Below, in pieces: positions 21,825 through 34,099 of a DNA stretch of 64,000 nt. Both the position numbers and the translations under genes were made by a program. This stretch comes from Gautieria morchelliformis (taxonomy: Eukaryota; Basidiomycota; Agaricomycetes; Gomphales; Gomphaceae). Numbering within the stretch: the stretch's first letter is position 1; every line of letters begins with the position of its first letter. The DNA lies in contig WHVA01000552.1 in assembly GCA_015179125.1 (NCBI GenBank), positions 1 to 64,000 of the forward strand, read 5' to 3'. Under the pieces are notes generated by a model. That model had not been told where the DNA came from, made no database searches, and saw only the letters and a list, made by a program, of their open reading frames with translations.

Positions 21825-22224
21825 TGTCAGGGTTCACGCATTTCCTTCCACAAGTTCTATTTCCTTCCATGAGTTTCCGTTACCTTCCGTCAGTTTCCAT
21901 AACCTTCCGTCACCTTCTGTCACATTCTGTCACACTCGTCACATGTCACACTCCGTCACATGTCACATTCCGTAACCTTCTACAAGTTTCCGTCTCCCCT
22001 ATTATGTAAGCCTTGCCAGCGCTATAAGACTGTAGCCCGTGTGGTGGCGTTTCCTCAGCTTGATCTCTGAGGATACCCACTACACAGGCAAGTCCCCATG
22101 TATCTATCGTTGGTAGAGTTATAAACTGAGGATACCCACTACACAGTTGGGCATTGTCCTAGTATCGGCTCTTATCTCCTTGAGTATCTTTGGTTGTGGC
22201 TTCGTCATTAGTGTTGCCCTCACA
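21825..22224 (+). repeat. 3' LTR of the first Gypsy element
   Basis: 400 bp. It matches the 5' LTR but has extra cacattccgtca-type repeats and a second copy of the ggatacccactacaca segment, which points to slippage or local duplication after insertion. Confidence 0.9.
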
Positions 22225-22229
22225 GCCGG

Positions 22230-23380
22230 CGGCTCGAGTGGATACTCGATGATTTAGATCTGTGGGACGTGGCTATCGGCAGGGAGACGGAACCGAGACC
22301 GGCAGATGCCGACAACGTCACTGCGACCGAGCAGCAGGAAATCGACGACTGGAGAAGGAAGGACAAGAAAGCTAGAAAAGAGATTTGCCTTAGAGTCGCC
22401 GATGAACAACTAGTTTACATCAATCAGACGATGTCTGCATTCGCTGTATGGACTAGTTTACAAGCGATATTCGAATCTAAGGGAGCCGTAGGGATTGTAA
22501 ATCTCCGAAGAGATTTCTTCCGGACGCTTGCCGAGGACGGCGCGAACATGGAGGAGCACGTACGCAAGCTCCGCGGCATTCAACAGGAACTGAATGCACG
22601 GGGACATTACATCAGTGACACCGAGTTCTCGAACATGTTGCTGACGTCATTACCAGATTCTTGGTCGGCATTTATTACGGCAGTAAATGCCAGTGGAGCC
22701 GGGACGACAGCTGATATATTAATAGCTCGAGTCCTCGATGAGGATCGAGCACGGAAAGCTGGATCGGCATGACAGACGGCGCTAAGGCGCAACAACGTCA
22801 CAAGCCGAGGAAAGATGACTCAGGAGCAACAAAGGGAAAATGCCGAAATTGCGGCAAGAAGGGTCATTACGTGAAGGACTGTTGGGCGAAAGGTGGCGGC
22901 AAGGAGGGCCAAGCACCAAAATGGTTCAAATCAGGGAACAAAGAAACAGTCAAACAAGCGGAAGAAAAGGACTTCGCATTTGTATCTAAGGAGGTAGCAT
23001 ACAGTGCTATATCTGCATCCGACTGGCTAGCCGATTCAGCGGCAACAACACATATAGCTCCAAGCCGAAACGATTTCGCTAGCTATGCCGAGGAACCATC
23101 AGAAATTGAAGGAATTTCACCCGGTGCGGTACTACATACACAAGGCTGAGGCACTATATACATGGAATTCAAGATCGGCGCCAAGACGAACACGATCGAA
23201 CTACGTGACGTCAAGCATGCACCGGATGCGCCGAACAACCTTATCAGCGTAGGACGTCTAACTGATAAGGGCAACACGGTCACATTTTCAGGCACCGGCG
23301 TTGAATTCAAATCACGCGCCGGAGTTACCTTCGCACAGGAACAGAAGCACGGGCGGCTGTTCTGTATGAAGGCATGAGTC
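22230..23380 (+). pseudogene. Outer Copia Gag and protease region (fossil)
   Basis: UBN2-type Gag features (LVYINQTMSAFAVWTSLQ, LRRDFFRTLAEDG, LLTSLPDSWSAFI), a CCHC knuckle CRNCGKKGHYVKDC, and a protease region WLADSAATTHIAPS. The very start of Gag lies at 14582-14650, on the other side of the Gypsy insertion. Confidence 0.85.
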
Positions 23381-23399
23381 ACTCGATCAGTCGAGGCAC

Positions 23400-24290
23400 G
23401 GGACTTTGCCACAGCGGCAAAGGGACGGTCATGGGACAAATGGCACAGGATACTAGGGCACGTCAACATAAACTCTATAAAATTGTTGAAATCTAACGAC
23501 CTAGTTACTGGACTCAGATCGACGAGTCAAAAGAGCCAAGCCAGTGTAAAGCCTGCATACAAGGCAAATGGCATGTGGAGCCGTTCCCCAAAAGAGCCGA
23601 GGACACTGTAGAACAAGTCGGTGACCTAACAGTATCTGATGTATGGGGGCCTGCCCAGACCGAGGGACCATCATGTGAAAAGTACTTCTATTCTTTCACG
23701 GATATCAAATCCAGGTACACAGTCATCTATTTTGGGAGCGCCAAAGATGAAGCGCTCAAACACTTCGAGACGTACAAAGCATTCCTTGAGACCCAAACAG
23801 GTCAGAAACTGAAGAGGTTTCGCCCAGATAATGGAGGGGAATATGTCAATAAAAATTTCAAGGAATTTTGTGCAAAATATGGCATTATCATGGAGACCAC
23901 AGCTCCATACTCCCCAGCCCAGAATGGAATTGCCGAACGACTCAACCGGACCTTACTCGAGCACGCATGGGCAATGATATTTGCCAAGAACCTGCCAAAA
24001 ATACTCTGGCCCAAGGCCATGGCTTACGCGTGTTATATCAAAAATCGATCACCCACACGAGCGCTTGGAGATGACGCAACGCCATTCCAGTCACTATTCG
24101 GCAAGCCGAACATAGCACGTCTAGAGGAATTCAGGACAAATTGCTGGGTTATGGTGCCCGATCAACGTCGAGCCAAACTTGATCCAAAGGCAGAAGAACA
24201 TATCTTCGTCGGAGTAGCAGAACATGCAAAAGCCTGGAGGTATTACAATAAAGCCTCAAAGCATGTTCAAATTTGAGAAATATTACATTC
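23400..24290 (+). pseudogene. Outer Copia integrase region (fossil)
   Basis: Shows KWHRILGHVN (GAG-pre-integrase), then LTVSDVWGPAQTEG, FTDIKSRYTVIYF and RFRPDNGGEYVN, and APYSPAQNGIAERLNRTLL with the catalytic Glu. The second Gypsy element sits about 110 bp beyond its end. Confidence 0.88.
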
Positions 24291-24404
24291 GATGAAAACG
24301 ACAACAGACTCTACCCTATCCCAGATAACGACGATGACGACACGCACCGCTCGAGGGGAGCACTCACCACGCGAGCATGTGCCGGACCCGATCCCATCTA
24401 CCCC

Positions 24405-24617
24405 TGTAAAGATGTCTATCTTAAGCCTTAGGTCACAAGAGCACGACAGAACTTGACCAATGTGTGGTATTCTGATGCTACGTAGTGACAGTGTAAGGGT
24501 AAGATGCGATGGGGACTGCTAGCCGGTTCCCACGCATAAACTATACAGTGGGTCCCTAAGGGGCCCACTGGGATTATGTAATAACTAATGTACATGTAGA
24601 TACATGGGTTATTTACA
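24405..24617 (-). repeat. 3' LTR of the second Gypsy element
   Basis: 213 bp; on the minus strand TGTAAATAACC to ATCTTTACA. Preceded in element orientation by the tract agagggggaggg, which is also kept at 12541-12552 and in related form next to 59656. Confidence 0.92.
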
Positions 24618-24653
24618 CCCTCCCCCTCTATAGATAACTATAGGGGTTAACTA

Positions 24654-26623
24654 CTACTCATAGAGGCCGTCCATGAGGGAGTCCTCTAGAGTGGCCGATA
24701 CGATGACGTCGTCGTCGTACGGGGCCGGAGGAGCACGTGACTCCTCCGGGGGCACCTCTGCATCATCGGTGGTGATTGGGTGAGGCTGGTCGGCCTCACC
24801 ACTAGCGGCGGTCTCTGCTTGGGTGCTGGGGCCCGTGTCCTCACAGAGCATGGCCTCAACGGCCGGGTCCTCCGTTTGAGGAGGGGGCCAGAAGCGCACC
24901 AGCTCTCGGTCGAGCTGGGCGTGAGTGAGGGGTCGTGGCACAGCGGCCCTCACGTGGCTTGTCTCAATGACCTTTTGTTGGCCCTCACGGGCGGTGGCGC
25001 TGAATGCCGCGCTGGTGATGCTGCGTTGAACGTAATGTTCAATGCGCGCCGCTCGCTCGCGAGTGACTCCCGCGTAGCGGGCCAACCATCTCACGATCTC
25101 CGCGAGTGGGATGTCAGGGCCGGCTTGGCCTCCACAGGGAATGGGCCCTGATTGAGAGCCGCAGGGTGGTGCTCTGAGGCGTCAGCACTTCCCTGGCGTC
25201 GACGAGGCTCAACCATTGGTCTGTCGAGCCGAAGAGGTCGAGTAGCCTCACCCTGAGCGGTGATGCGACCCCTTTGACATGGGCGTGAGGGCCTTCAACC
25301 ACATCCAGACGTCCATGTCGTCTAGGTTGAAGGTGCCGTCCGCGTTGTCACGGATGGCGGATGGGATCCCTTCAGGGTTGTGTATCCAACCCTTCAGGAT
25401 GGCCGCGATGTTGTGCGGGGTGCTGCCCGCTATCACGAGACAATCCCTTTTAGGATTGCGAGCGCGTTGTTCGCGCTCGACGCGTTTGAATACGCCGATC
25501 ATCTCGCGCGTACGCACGAGCTGCGGCGTTTCTTTTGCCCGCACTATGAGTTCGACGAAGTGTGGGTCGTCGAGCGGGCAGACATCGTACCATTGAGTAC
25601 GACGCTGTTGGGCCTTTCCTAACTGCCGTGGTAGGAGGCCCGTCTTAGAGATCGGTGGGTCTCCGAGTGGTATGATCGCTCCCTCCCCCGGGTAGGGAGG
25701 GTGAACTGTCCCTGCCGGTGGAGGCAGGGCCACGCCAGGCCCGATGTACTGGGCCTCGATCTGTGCTACCCGCCGCTGAAGGGTGGGGTCGTTGATGGTG
25801 TGCGACGGTGACGCCGCTAGGTAAGCGCTAATTGCGCTTTCCTTCGCAATGGCTAGCCCATTGACGGTGTGGGGGGAGCCGCGCAATTTCTTGCGCTTTT
25901 TCTTTGGCTGTTCTGCCAGCCGCTGTGCCCGTTCGGGGCCGTACGTCTTCCAGACGGATGAGTCGGACTCCCATCCATCTGGGACGCCGTACGCAGAGTC
26001 GGAAGGTGCGCTCTGCCCTTCCGTTGTTGTTGTCGGGGGTCGGCGCCGACAATCGGGATGCTAGCCCCGATGTCCGCGCGCCGGCAACGGTGCCGTCGCG
26101 CGAGGTGAAGATGGCCCGGCCACTGGGTCCGTGGCTGGGTCATGTCGCGGCCTTTTTGAGGCAGCGTGGACCAGGGTAACCTGGAGCTGGGCTGCGCTCA
26201 GCTGTTGCTCCAGTTCCTTGATCCTTGCGCGCTCGGTTGCAAGCGCGTCGTCGCGGTCCTCGACCGCGCGTTCCAGCTCCTTGACCTCCTTTTTAAGGTC
26301 ATGGATGCCCCGGAGGGGCTCCTCCCGCCGCCGATGCCCTGTGGGAGCCATCCCCAGGCTGCATCGATGGTGTCGCCGATGTCCTCCTCCCGCAATTTGA
26401 CCTTGCGGGTGCCGGTCGCGGCCCTAAGGTGCGCGGCGTAGTCCACGCATGTTGAGCAATTGTCCGGGTGGACGATGGCGAGGGCGTCCTCCCAGCCCAT
26501 GATCATCCAGTGCTCCTGGTCTATTGGAGCACGGAGAATGTCTGCGGCTCCTTGTCTCGGGGCCGATGTCCGCGTTGTGGACATTGACAGGTCAATGTCC
26601 ATCCCATCTTTGGGGGGCATCAT
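24654..26623 (-). pseudogene. Extra ORF 3' of the chromodomain (fossil), about 650 codons, unknown product
   Basis: Pieces in order: acidic N-terminus with WMIMGWEDALAIVHPDNCST, a heptad-like coiled coil (KKEVKELERAVEDRDD, RARIKELEQQLSAAQLQ), AQYIGPGVALPPPAG, GDPPISKTGLLPRQLG and WYDVCPLDDPHFVEL, a C-terminal part RAARIEHYVQRSI, and an acidic tail. Homologous pieces occur at 12060-12540, 56809-57569 and 59690-60985. No known Gag, Pol or Env domain, and I see no membrane segment. Confidence 0.75.
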
Positions 26624-26759
26624 CTTCGTGGGTAGATGATGGTGGTTGCTTCCAAGAAGCGATGCACCCTCGGAAAGATCCGAGGTGAAAATTTAACCGC
26701 GCCGTGGCCGGGTGTCACGTGGTCTGCACGTGACAGACACATCTAGCCCGTCTGGGGAG

Positions 26760-26985
26760 GTCGCGTGGCTTGCCCACCCCCCGAAGCTCTAGATAGCTAT
26801 CTAGGGCTTCGAGGTCCTTGCAGGACGACATGGGTTCCCATGTCACGTCGCCTAGGGTCCAACGGACCTGGAACTCCAGGTCCGTCGAGTTTATCCATCG
26901 ATGTGCGATAATCTCATCGACGAGCCACTCCTCGTTGTCAGTTGCTCCGAAGTCATAAAATGACTTGGCCTCGCGACGAGGGAAC
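26760..26985 (-). pseudogene. Chromodomain of the second Gypsy element (fossil)
   Basis: EWLVDEIIAHRW, LEFQVRWTLGDVTWEPMSSC and LDSYLELRG form a chromodomain at the integrase C-terminus. The same module recurs at 57720-57900. Confidence 0.88.
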
Positions 26986-26989
26986 AATT

Positions 26990-27952
26990 CGTCGTTGTAG
27001 CCTCGTATCGCCGCACGAGGCTCGAATGGAAGACCGGTGAAATGCGACAGCTTTTCAGTTCGTCGGGAAGATCGAGGGTCACCGTCGAGGCATCGTTGTG
27101 AGCCTCGACGACGCAGTACGGTCCGATGTACCGCGGGACTAGCTTTCTGGCTCTTCCTTTCGGGAGAGTTAGGTTTTGTGTCGAAAGGTAGACGCGGTCG
27201 TTGGCCGCGTACCTGTCGCTCGCCATACGTTTCTTATTTGCGTGAAACGTTTGCATCACTCGATGCTCTATGATTGCATCGTGTGCCGCCATCAGGTTCC
27301 ATTTAGCCTGATGTGCGAACCGGGCCACCCCCTTGAACGGGGTGTCCGCGGCTATGGGGAGGTCTATCCGCGGCATATAGCCGTGGTTCAGCTCGAAAGG
27401 TGCGAACCCTGTGGTCGCGCTGACGTTGCTGTTGAGGGCGACCTCAACCATTGGGCATTTCACTGCCCAATCCTTCTGATCGTCTCTGACGACCGCGCGC
27501 AATATCTGGCCGATCGAGCGGTTTGCCTGCTCGGTTGCTCCATCCGTTTGTGGATGGAAGGCAGTTGACATGAGGAGCTTAGTCCCCATGAGTCGCTGGA
27601 GTTCACGCCAGAAGATCGACGTGACCTTTGAGTCTCTGTCCGAGACGATGGAGTTGGGAACTCCATGTAGTCGGATGACCTCTTTCAGAAACAGCCAGGC
27701 TACTCCCCTGGCTGACACGCTCGTCGTGGTTGGTACGAGGTGTATGAGCGACGTTAGTCGGTCGATGACTACCATCAGGTAGTCACAGTCGTTGGATTTG
27801 GGCAGGGGCCCCATAAAGTCGATGCCAATCGACTGCCACAGCCTATCCGGAATGGGTAGGCTGTGTAGTAGGCCTTTGGGCCATTGTGGCCCGGTTTTCG
27901 TCATCTGACACCTCGCGCACGATGTGCAGAACACTTCTATGTCTGGGTTCAT
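26990..27952 (-). pseudogene. Integrase of the second Gypsy element (fossil)
   Basis: CTSCARCQMTKTGPQ zinc-finger end, GIDFMGPLPKSNDCDYLMVV, SIVSDRDSKVTSIFWREL and TAFHPQTDGATEQANRSIGQ (D, D and E present), and the GPY/F-type module ARKLVPRYIGPYCVVEAHND. Confidence 0.92.
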
Positions 27953-28049
27953 GCCCGGCCACCAATATGCTCTTCGAACGTAGTTCGAAGTCTTCAGATG
28001 GCCGTAGTGGCCAACTATCTGATGTGCCCGATCGATGATAATTTCAATC

Positions 28050-30527
28050 AGCTTCCTTCCCCCTTGAAGAACAGAGCGGGGGACGGCAATACGTCTCTCT
28101 TGAGCTGATTCTTAGTCCAGATCAGCCCGTACCGGATCCCGAATCTCGGGTGTGCGTCCGGGTGCGCCATGATCTTTGTGAACATGGTGTCCCTATGGTA
28201 CGCGTCTCGTAGGACCTTAGACAGGTCTACGCCTTGCTCGACGATCCGGCGCAGGGGTGCGCCATCATTCCCTGCGGCGATGGCTCTGATGTCATCGTCG
28301 TCGTCGCAGGACGCGGCGACGTTCGCGGGCGCTGGTGAGCCCTCGTTTAATGCGGCGGCTTCCATTACTCTCGCCTTTGTCTTCTCAGCGAGGCGTTTAG
28401 AGTGTCTTGTCGCCGCTGTTCGCAGCTCGACATACCGGTCGGTGGGAAATAACTCACCGCCCGGGTCTAAACGCGCATCCGCGTTCACGAAGACGTGGTC
28501 CGGGTGATTGTCATCACTCGTGTCACTCTCGTAGTAGCGCGACAGGCAGTCCGCTACCTTGTTCTCTACACCGTCTACATGAACGGTGTGGAAATTGAAC
28601 CGGGATAGAAACTCCCACCATCTGACCTGTCGGTCAGATAGGCTCTTTTGGGTCTCGAAGTACTCGAGCCCCTTGTGGTCTGTGATGAGGGTGAACCTTC
28701 GCCCCAGCAGTATGTCCTCCCATTTCATGAGAGCCTCGAGCACCGCAATCGTCTCGTGCTTGTGAGTCTGGTAGTGTTGCTGAGCAACGCTGAACTTCTT
28801 TGACAAGAAGCCGGCTTGTCGACAAGTTTTCCAGTCAGGACCTTGGCCGTAGACCGCACCGACGCCGGCTTTTGATCCGTCGGTGATCACCCAGATAGGC
28901 TCTGGGCACCTTGCGTCTACTGGACGCAGGATCGGGGCCTTACAGGCCAACGCCTTAATGCTTTGCCAGCATTTGTCGAGCAGTGGTGTCCATTCAAATG
29001 GACGGTTATTACGCGTACAGCCCGATAGCGGGGTGGTATATGTGCTAACATCCGGCATGTGTAGAGGACAGGAATTATAGGCAGTAGGTATGGACTGCTT
29101 GCTCAAAAGAATAGACTAGAAATTAATTCACTCTCTCAGTGAATTTAGTTGTCACTGTAAGTATATTATACACTACCTAGAAATTAATTCACTACAGAGG
29201 ATTTCTAGGTCAATAAATCGAAAGAACACTAGACTAATTTACTTGCCTCTCTCAGTGAATTTAGTTGTCACTGAGAGAGGGGGAAATCTGTCTCACTGTG
29301 CATGTACTACTACCCGGCCCTTTAGCGCCCAAGAGCTCGCGCGTCGAAGTCATTTCAGACTCCGCTGGGTGCAGCCGCTTGTGAAAATAGAAATAACAAA
29401 ATGGAATGGAGAGGTAAGGAGTGACTGGGAAATTTCGAAAATAATCAGAGAAATGGGTGCATGGTACAAGAACAATGTGAGAAGAGATTGAAACACCATA
29501 CAGCAAATCGAATATATTATGCTTGATTTTGGTGCAGGAGCATAAATGCACCCAACAGCATGTAGTGTGCCAGATACTGTACCAGCCCGAGGAAACGCTG
29601 GATGTCGTTGAACGTCCGTGGCCTGCACCACTCGCGGATGCGTTGCATCTTATCCTCGTTGGCATGTACCCCTCGGCCATCGATCATATGGCCGAGGCAC
29701 TCCATTCGGATGGAGTAGAGGTCCACCTTTTTCTTGCTCAGAAAGAGGTGGTTCTTCCTCAGTCTGTCAAAGACGATGTAGAGGTGTTCTTCATGCTCTT
29801 GTATTGAGAGCAAGAATATGAAGATGTCGTCCATGTATACATGGATGAAGCGACCTATGCAGTCGCGGAAAATGGCTGTCATCAGCCGTTGGAATGTTGA
29901 TGGGGCGTTACAGTCCCCCATCTGTATCACCTGGCTCCTGAAGGTGCCGAGGATCGTGGCAAAGGCTGTCTTTGCTACGTGATCCGGATGAATCCGGATC
30001 TGCTTGTATGCTTCTGACATATCGAGTTTTGTTCGATATTGGCAGCGAGCCATGTCGCTGCGTATGATATCCTGATCCGGGAAGGGCGTGACGTCCTTCA
30101 CTGTGTTCTCGTTCTGCTGGCACAGATCGAAGACGGTTCTCAACGTACCGTTCTTCTTCGGCACACACAGCATGGGCACTGCCTGCTGCGCTACTGCCGG
30201 AATCCACCACTTTGCAGTGGTGTATCGTTCTATCTTTGCCGACAGTTCCTCTCGGAAGTGTTCGGGGCATTTCGGTAGTCGATACCGCATGTGCTTGTTG
30301 GGATCGATGAGGTTGATCTCATGGTTGATCTCCCGCAGTGGCGGCAGTTCTAATGGAATTCCACTGACTAGGTCAGTGATTCTTTCCATCCATTCCTCGC
30401 GGAGGCGAGGAAGGTCATCATCCGTGAGGATGATGGTAGTGGTTGGCTTAGAAGCCATTACGCGCTGTTGGCGTCTATTAGGTCCCGCGGCGCGCGGGCC
30501 CGCTTTCCTCTTTCCCATCGCTTTCAC
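28050..30527 (-). pseudogene. Reverse transcriptase and RNase H of the second Gypsy element (fossil), split by a solo LTR
   Basis: Contains MLCVPKKNGTLRTVFDLCQQ, TKLDMSEAYKQIRIHPDHV, the FIHVYMDDIFIF box and FLGLVQYLAHYM. RNase H follows with VITDGSKAGVGAVYGQ and FTLITDHKGLEYFETQ. The solo LTR 29060-29557 lies inside the reverse transcriptase/RNase H connection. Confidence 0.9.
29060..29557 (-). repeat. Solo LTR, 498 bp, family A, inside the second Gypsy element
   Basis: Same length and nearly same sequence as 4479-4976. The target duplication gcatg lies at 29055-29059 and 29558-29562. It is the youngest layer of this arm of the nest. Confidence 0.94.
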
Positions 30528-30649
30528 CGTTAGGTGAGAGCGTCTCTCCCTATGACTGTAGGGTGAGTTCGAGGACGAGTCGTCCCGCGACTCGTCCTCC
30601 TGGCTTCAATGAGCCAGGTTTGGCTTCGGTGCCTGGGTGATCATGCTCA

Positions 30650-31100
30650 CCCATGGCCCTTTGTCCTCGTTCTTCGATTCATCATTGTCGAATGAGACCT
30701 TGCCCGTGGGGATCACCTCGTTTCCCTTGCGAATAGTCCCTGGGCTCGAGAAGTCCAGGGTTATGCCGAATCTCCTTAGGAACGGTGTCCCTAAGATCGC
30801 GTCGTAATATTCAATGTTTGCTACGTCGAAATATTCGTCGTATGTCCCACGACCAAACTTGATGGTCGTGTTCGTTCCATAATTGATCGTGGAACGGCTG
30901 CCTATGCAGGCTAGCTGCAGCGCGATTGGTTGCTCCAGGGAGAATGTCTTCATCCCTGTAGCTCGCGTGAACTCGGGGGACAGCAGTACCCCTTCGCTGC
31001 CGCTATCTAGCAGGCAGTGGGCTTTTACGCCGTTTATTTCCCAGTACCCCGATAGGGTACGGTTCTCACTGCGCAGACGCGTTGGCCGCGTCCTGTGTTT
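30650..31100 (-). pseudogene. Aspartic protease of the second Gypsy element (fossil)
   Basis: SGYWEINGVKAHCLLDSGSE carries the active-site DSGS, followed by AILGTPFLRRFGITLDF. Nearly the same protein occurs at 53100-53510. Confidence 0.87.
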
Positions 31101-31439
31101 GCTTCGGTGGTGATACACCGGCTCGGCCGCCTTGTCTGGCGTGACCGATGTGCGTGCCACCATGACCTTCGTGGCGGTTTCGTCCTCCAGTGCGAATCTG
31201 ATCGCGCTGGACCTGTAGGTGGTGTCCTCCACCTCTTCGTCCCATTCATAGTATTCATAGTATTGGGACGGCTCAGGGTCCCACTCTTCAGCGGGCGTGT
31301 CTCTGTTATCTGGAGTGTCGTTGGGTTGGGGATCACCCTCCCCCTCCTCATCAATCTGCTGAAGAGAGCTTTGACCGAGATCCGTCTCCAGATCCTCGGC
31401 TTCACCGTCGTGCCTCACGGCCGCTGTCCTTATACTGGA

Positions 31440-33150
31440 CCTAAGCCGGGGGCACTCTGCCTTCTTGTGGCCAGGTTGGCTGCATTCAAAGCATGTGGTG
31501 TTGTTTTGGCTGCCGCTGGGCCTGTCGTTGGGCCGGCCCGACGTTTTCGTCGGTGGGGCAGGTCGCAGGGACAACCCTGACGCTTGAGGCTGTTTAGCTT
31601 CAGGCGGGCGTCCAGCTTGTGCTGGGCGTGAGGGCGGTATCCGTTGTCCTGTTCCGCTTTTTGCGAACAGGCTGGGCCTGGGCAGGCCCGTTTGTGTCAA
31701 CGGCTTGCTCCCTGTGAGCCAGGCGGCACTTGCCGTTGCTGCTGCGCTTTCTGCGCGGCGCATCCCCGTGTTGTATCGGGATGCCTCCTCGATCATCCAG
31801 GCCATCTCGAAGTTGCTCTATTGAGCTGCTCTCGGCATTATAGCCCTTTTTGAGGACCTCGTTGCGCAGCGTTTCGCGCAGCGCCGATACGAACTGTCTC
31901 TGGAACGTGTACTCGTCTGGTGGCTGTATCATACGTGCCGTGTATTTCGTGAGCTCATTCAGCATCTCCTGAACGGTTTTCATGCCTTGCATGACCGTGT
32001 CGAATTTATTCGATGCGTGATGGTATGTCAGTGTGTGCAGGAACCTCTTTTGAAGGCCGTGCATCACAGATTCCAGCGTTCAGCTGCGGACCTGGCGATC
32101 AAAGCGTTCAATGTTTCGAAGGAACCACTCCTGGGCTTCGCCGGTGAGGCGAGTGCCCACATAGCCGACCTGCATGTCAATGCTGGATGGCCCTAGGAGG
32201 CAATTCATTTTTAGCCATCGTAGGATGGCTGCCACGAAGATTTCAAACTCTTCGAGGTCCGATCCCCCTGCATATGGCTCAGGGTGGGCCAATTTTACGC
32301 CGGCCTTCGCCAGCACAGACTTCTCCGGGTCTGTGTCCGCGGCGTCTGCCAACACCACGTGGATCATCCGTGTGATCCCGTCGTACGGCTCCATTGGTAC
32401 GACGTCGGCCTGGTCAGGGATTCCCTGGCCTTCCGTTGGGGCCATGGATCGCTCGCGCGGTTGTGACGCCGCGCGGGGCAGGCTGTCATATGCCCTGATG
32501 GGCCCCAGGCCCGGATCGGGCTCAGGATCGGGAGCATTTTGTGCTCTTGGTTCCAGGGAGCGTTTTGTGCCTGGTGTCCCCGGTCAGTCCCGCGTTGCGG
32601 ATCCGTAGCCTGCTGTTGTAGGCTGCACGCGCTTGCCATGCGTCCTGTACGGCTTGCGTGAGCTGCTCGTCGGGCAGCTGAGCGGTGTGGCTGTGGGCCA
32701 CCGTCTCTTCAGCGTTCTTTGCTAGTAGCTCAAGTGCCCGTGTGTGGCGGCGCGCGGCTGCGGCTTCTTTATGCTGCCAGTGTGCGACTTCGAGCTCTAA
32801 GCTCTCGGTCGTCGTTTCAGAGTCAGGCTCTGAGGCGACCTGATCCCTAACGATCTGTTGGATCGTTTTATGGCTGTCCGTTGGGGCAGCCGGTTGCTCC
32901 TGAGGTTCGTTCCCGAACCTTACGTCCTGTTCGACCGGGACGGCTGGCGGCGGCATTCGCTGTTTGTCTCGCTCCTTTCGGCGCGCGTCGCGACTGCGTT
33001 CGTTAGCTGCGGACTGTCGCGAGCTCGGATGAGTTGCGTCGCGTTCCCCACGTGGGCGGAGTGCTTTCTGGACATCCTCCAGCATGGCTGCGTCTTGCAG
33101 GCTGACCTCCTCCGCCTGGTGGAGTTCCTTGCCGATTGCCATTAGGGCAG
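31440..33150 (-). pseudogene. Gag region of the second Gypsy element (fossil)
   Basis: A charged N-terminal part, the Gag core (KLAHPEPYAGGSDLEEFEIF, GYVGTRLTGEAQEWFL, MIQPPDEYTFQRQFVSALRE) and a CCHC knuckle CFECSQPGHKKAEC. Several frames. Confidence 0.85.
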
Positions 33151-33876
33151 CGGCGGGTTGTCAAGCTGCGATGCCAGCTGATCGTGCTTGTGGCGCGTCA
33201 GCATACTTCGGTGCAGCGCAGCCTGCACCTGTTTGTTCAGGGCCTCTGCCGTCTCATGGTCGATGGCGTGAGCCCTCGAGCTCTTGCGACTAAAGCTCGA
33301 GTATTCCGAGTCCTGACCATCGTCTGGGGCTCGTCTCTTTTGCCGTCGTCCTCCTTCAGGGACGATCGTCTCGCTCTACTTCATGAGCGTCGGTTTGAGT
33401 CGTGGCTTTGTGCCCGCCTCGACGTTGTTGCTCTACCGTCTGACGACGGCGAGACCTCTCTGCCCTTTCCTTTGTCCTTGGGCAGAGGGAGATGGGGGGG
33501 TAGCGCCGGCTCGTTGCTCGGCGTCGTCCCTTCTTCGGCCATGCTAGACGAGACGTGGTCGGGGTTTTCCTCGTCCTCTACTGAGGGGACGAGGGCAGTG
33601 AGATCTACAATCTCTCCGTCTTCTATCGTCCTATTCTCTTGGTCCAGGATAGCGTCAGCCGTCGTGTCACTGGGCTGCCCCTGGGGTGTGGACCTCGAGC
33701 TCGTTGCTCGTGCCGTCTTCGACTGCGTGGAATCATCATGCTGCAGCCGACAGTAGAAGGTCTACTGGAGGGTCTCAACGATGTTTAGTCATCGACGCAG
33801 CGATCTTTTTCAAGATTGCTTCGAATCCACTATCGGTTGGTTGCGTGGTGATCAACTGCAGGATAGTTCAAAAAGG

Positions 33877-34088
33877 TGTAAAGATGTCTATCTTAAGCCT
33901 TAGGTCACAAGAGCACACAGAACTTGACCAATGTGCGGTATTCTGATGCTACATAGTGACGGTGTAAGGGTAAGATGCGATGGGGACCGCTAGCCGGTTC
34001 CCACGCATAAACTATACAGTGGGTCCCTAAGGGGCCCACTGGGATTATGTAATAACTAATGTACATGTAGATACACAGGTTATTTACA
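33877..34088 (-). repeat. 5' LTR of the second Gypsy element
   Basis: 212-bp partner of 24405-24617. All the substitutions I see between the two are transitions. Confidence 0.92.
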
Positions 34089-34099
34089 ACCCCGCAGAT

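Larger units (their letters stand above)
14651..22224 (+). mobile_element. Ty3/Gypsy chromovirus-type element (fossil) inserted in the Copia Gag region
   Basis: LTRs at 14651-14994 and 21825-22224 with target duplication gccgg at 14646-14650 and 22225-22229. The 3' LTR is longer (400 versus 344 bp) through local tandem expansion. Parts on the plus strand: Gag with zinc knuckle (15055-16160), protease (16170-16915), reverse transcriptase and RNase H (18000-19566), integrase (19582-20600), chromodomain (20837-20970), and an extra 3' ORF (21225-21815) before the polypurine tract gagagggggg. A separate 1047-bp insertion lies between protease and reverse transcriptase. About five other breaks. Confidence 0.92.
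24405..34088 (-). mobile_element. Second Ty3/Gypsy chromovirus-type element (fossil), 9.7 kb
   Basis: Minus strand. LTRs at 24405-24617 (3', 213 bp) and 33877-34088 (5', 212 bp) differ at about seven positions. Target duplication acccc at 24400-24404 and 34089-34093. Parts in element order: Gag (33150-31440), protease (31100-30650), reverse transcriptase and RNase H (30527-28050, interrupted by the solo LTR 29060-29557), integrase (27952-27000), chromodomain (26960-26770), an extra ORF (26623-24654), polypurine tract and LTR. About ten breaks. Confidence 0.93.

Noticed and set aside
31095-31580. 161-codon plus-strand frame
   Set aside because: Antisense shadow of the Gag to protease region of the second Gypsy element.
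33136-33756. 206-codon plus-strand frame
   Set aside because: It lies antisense to the 5' part of the second Gypsy element and reflects its GC-rich codon use.
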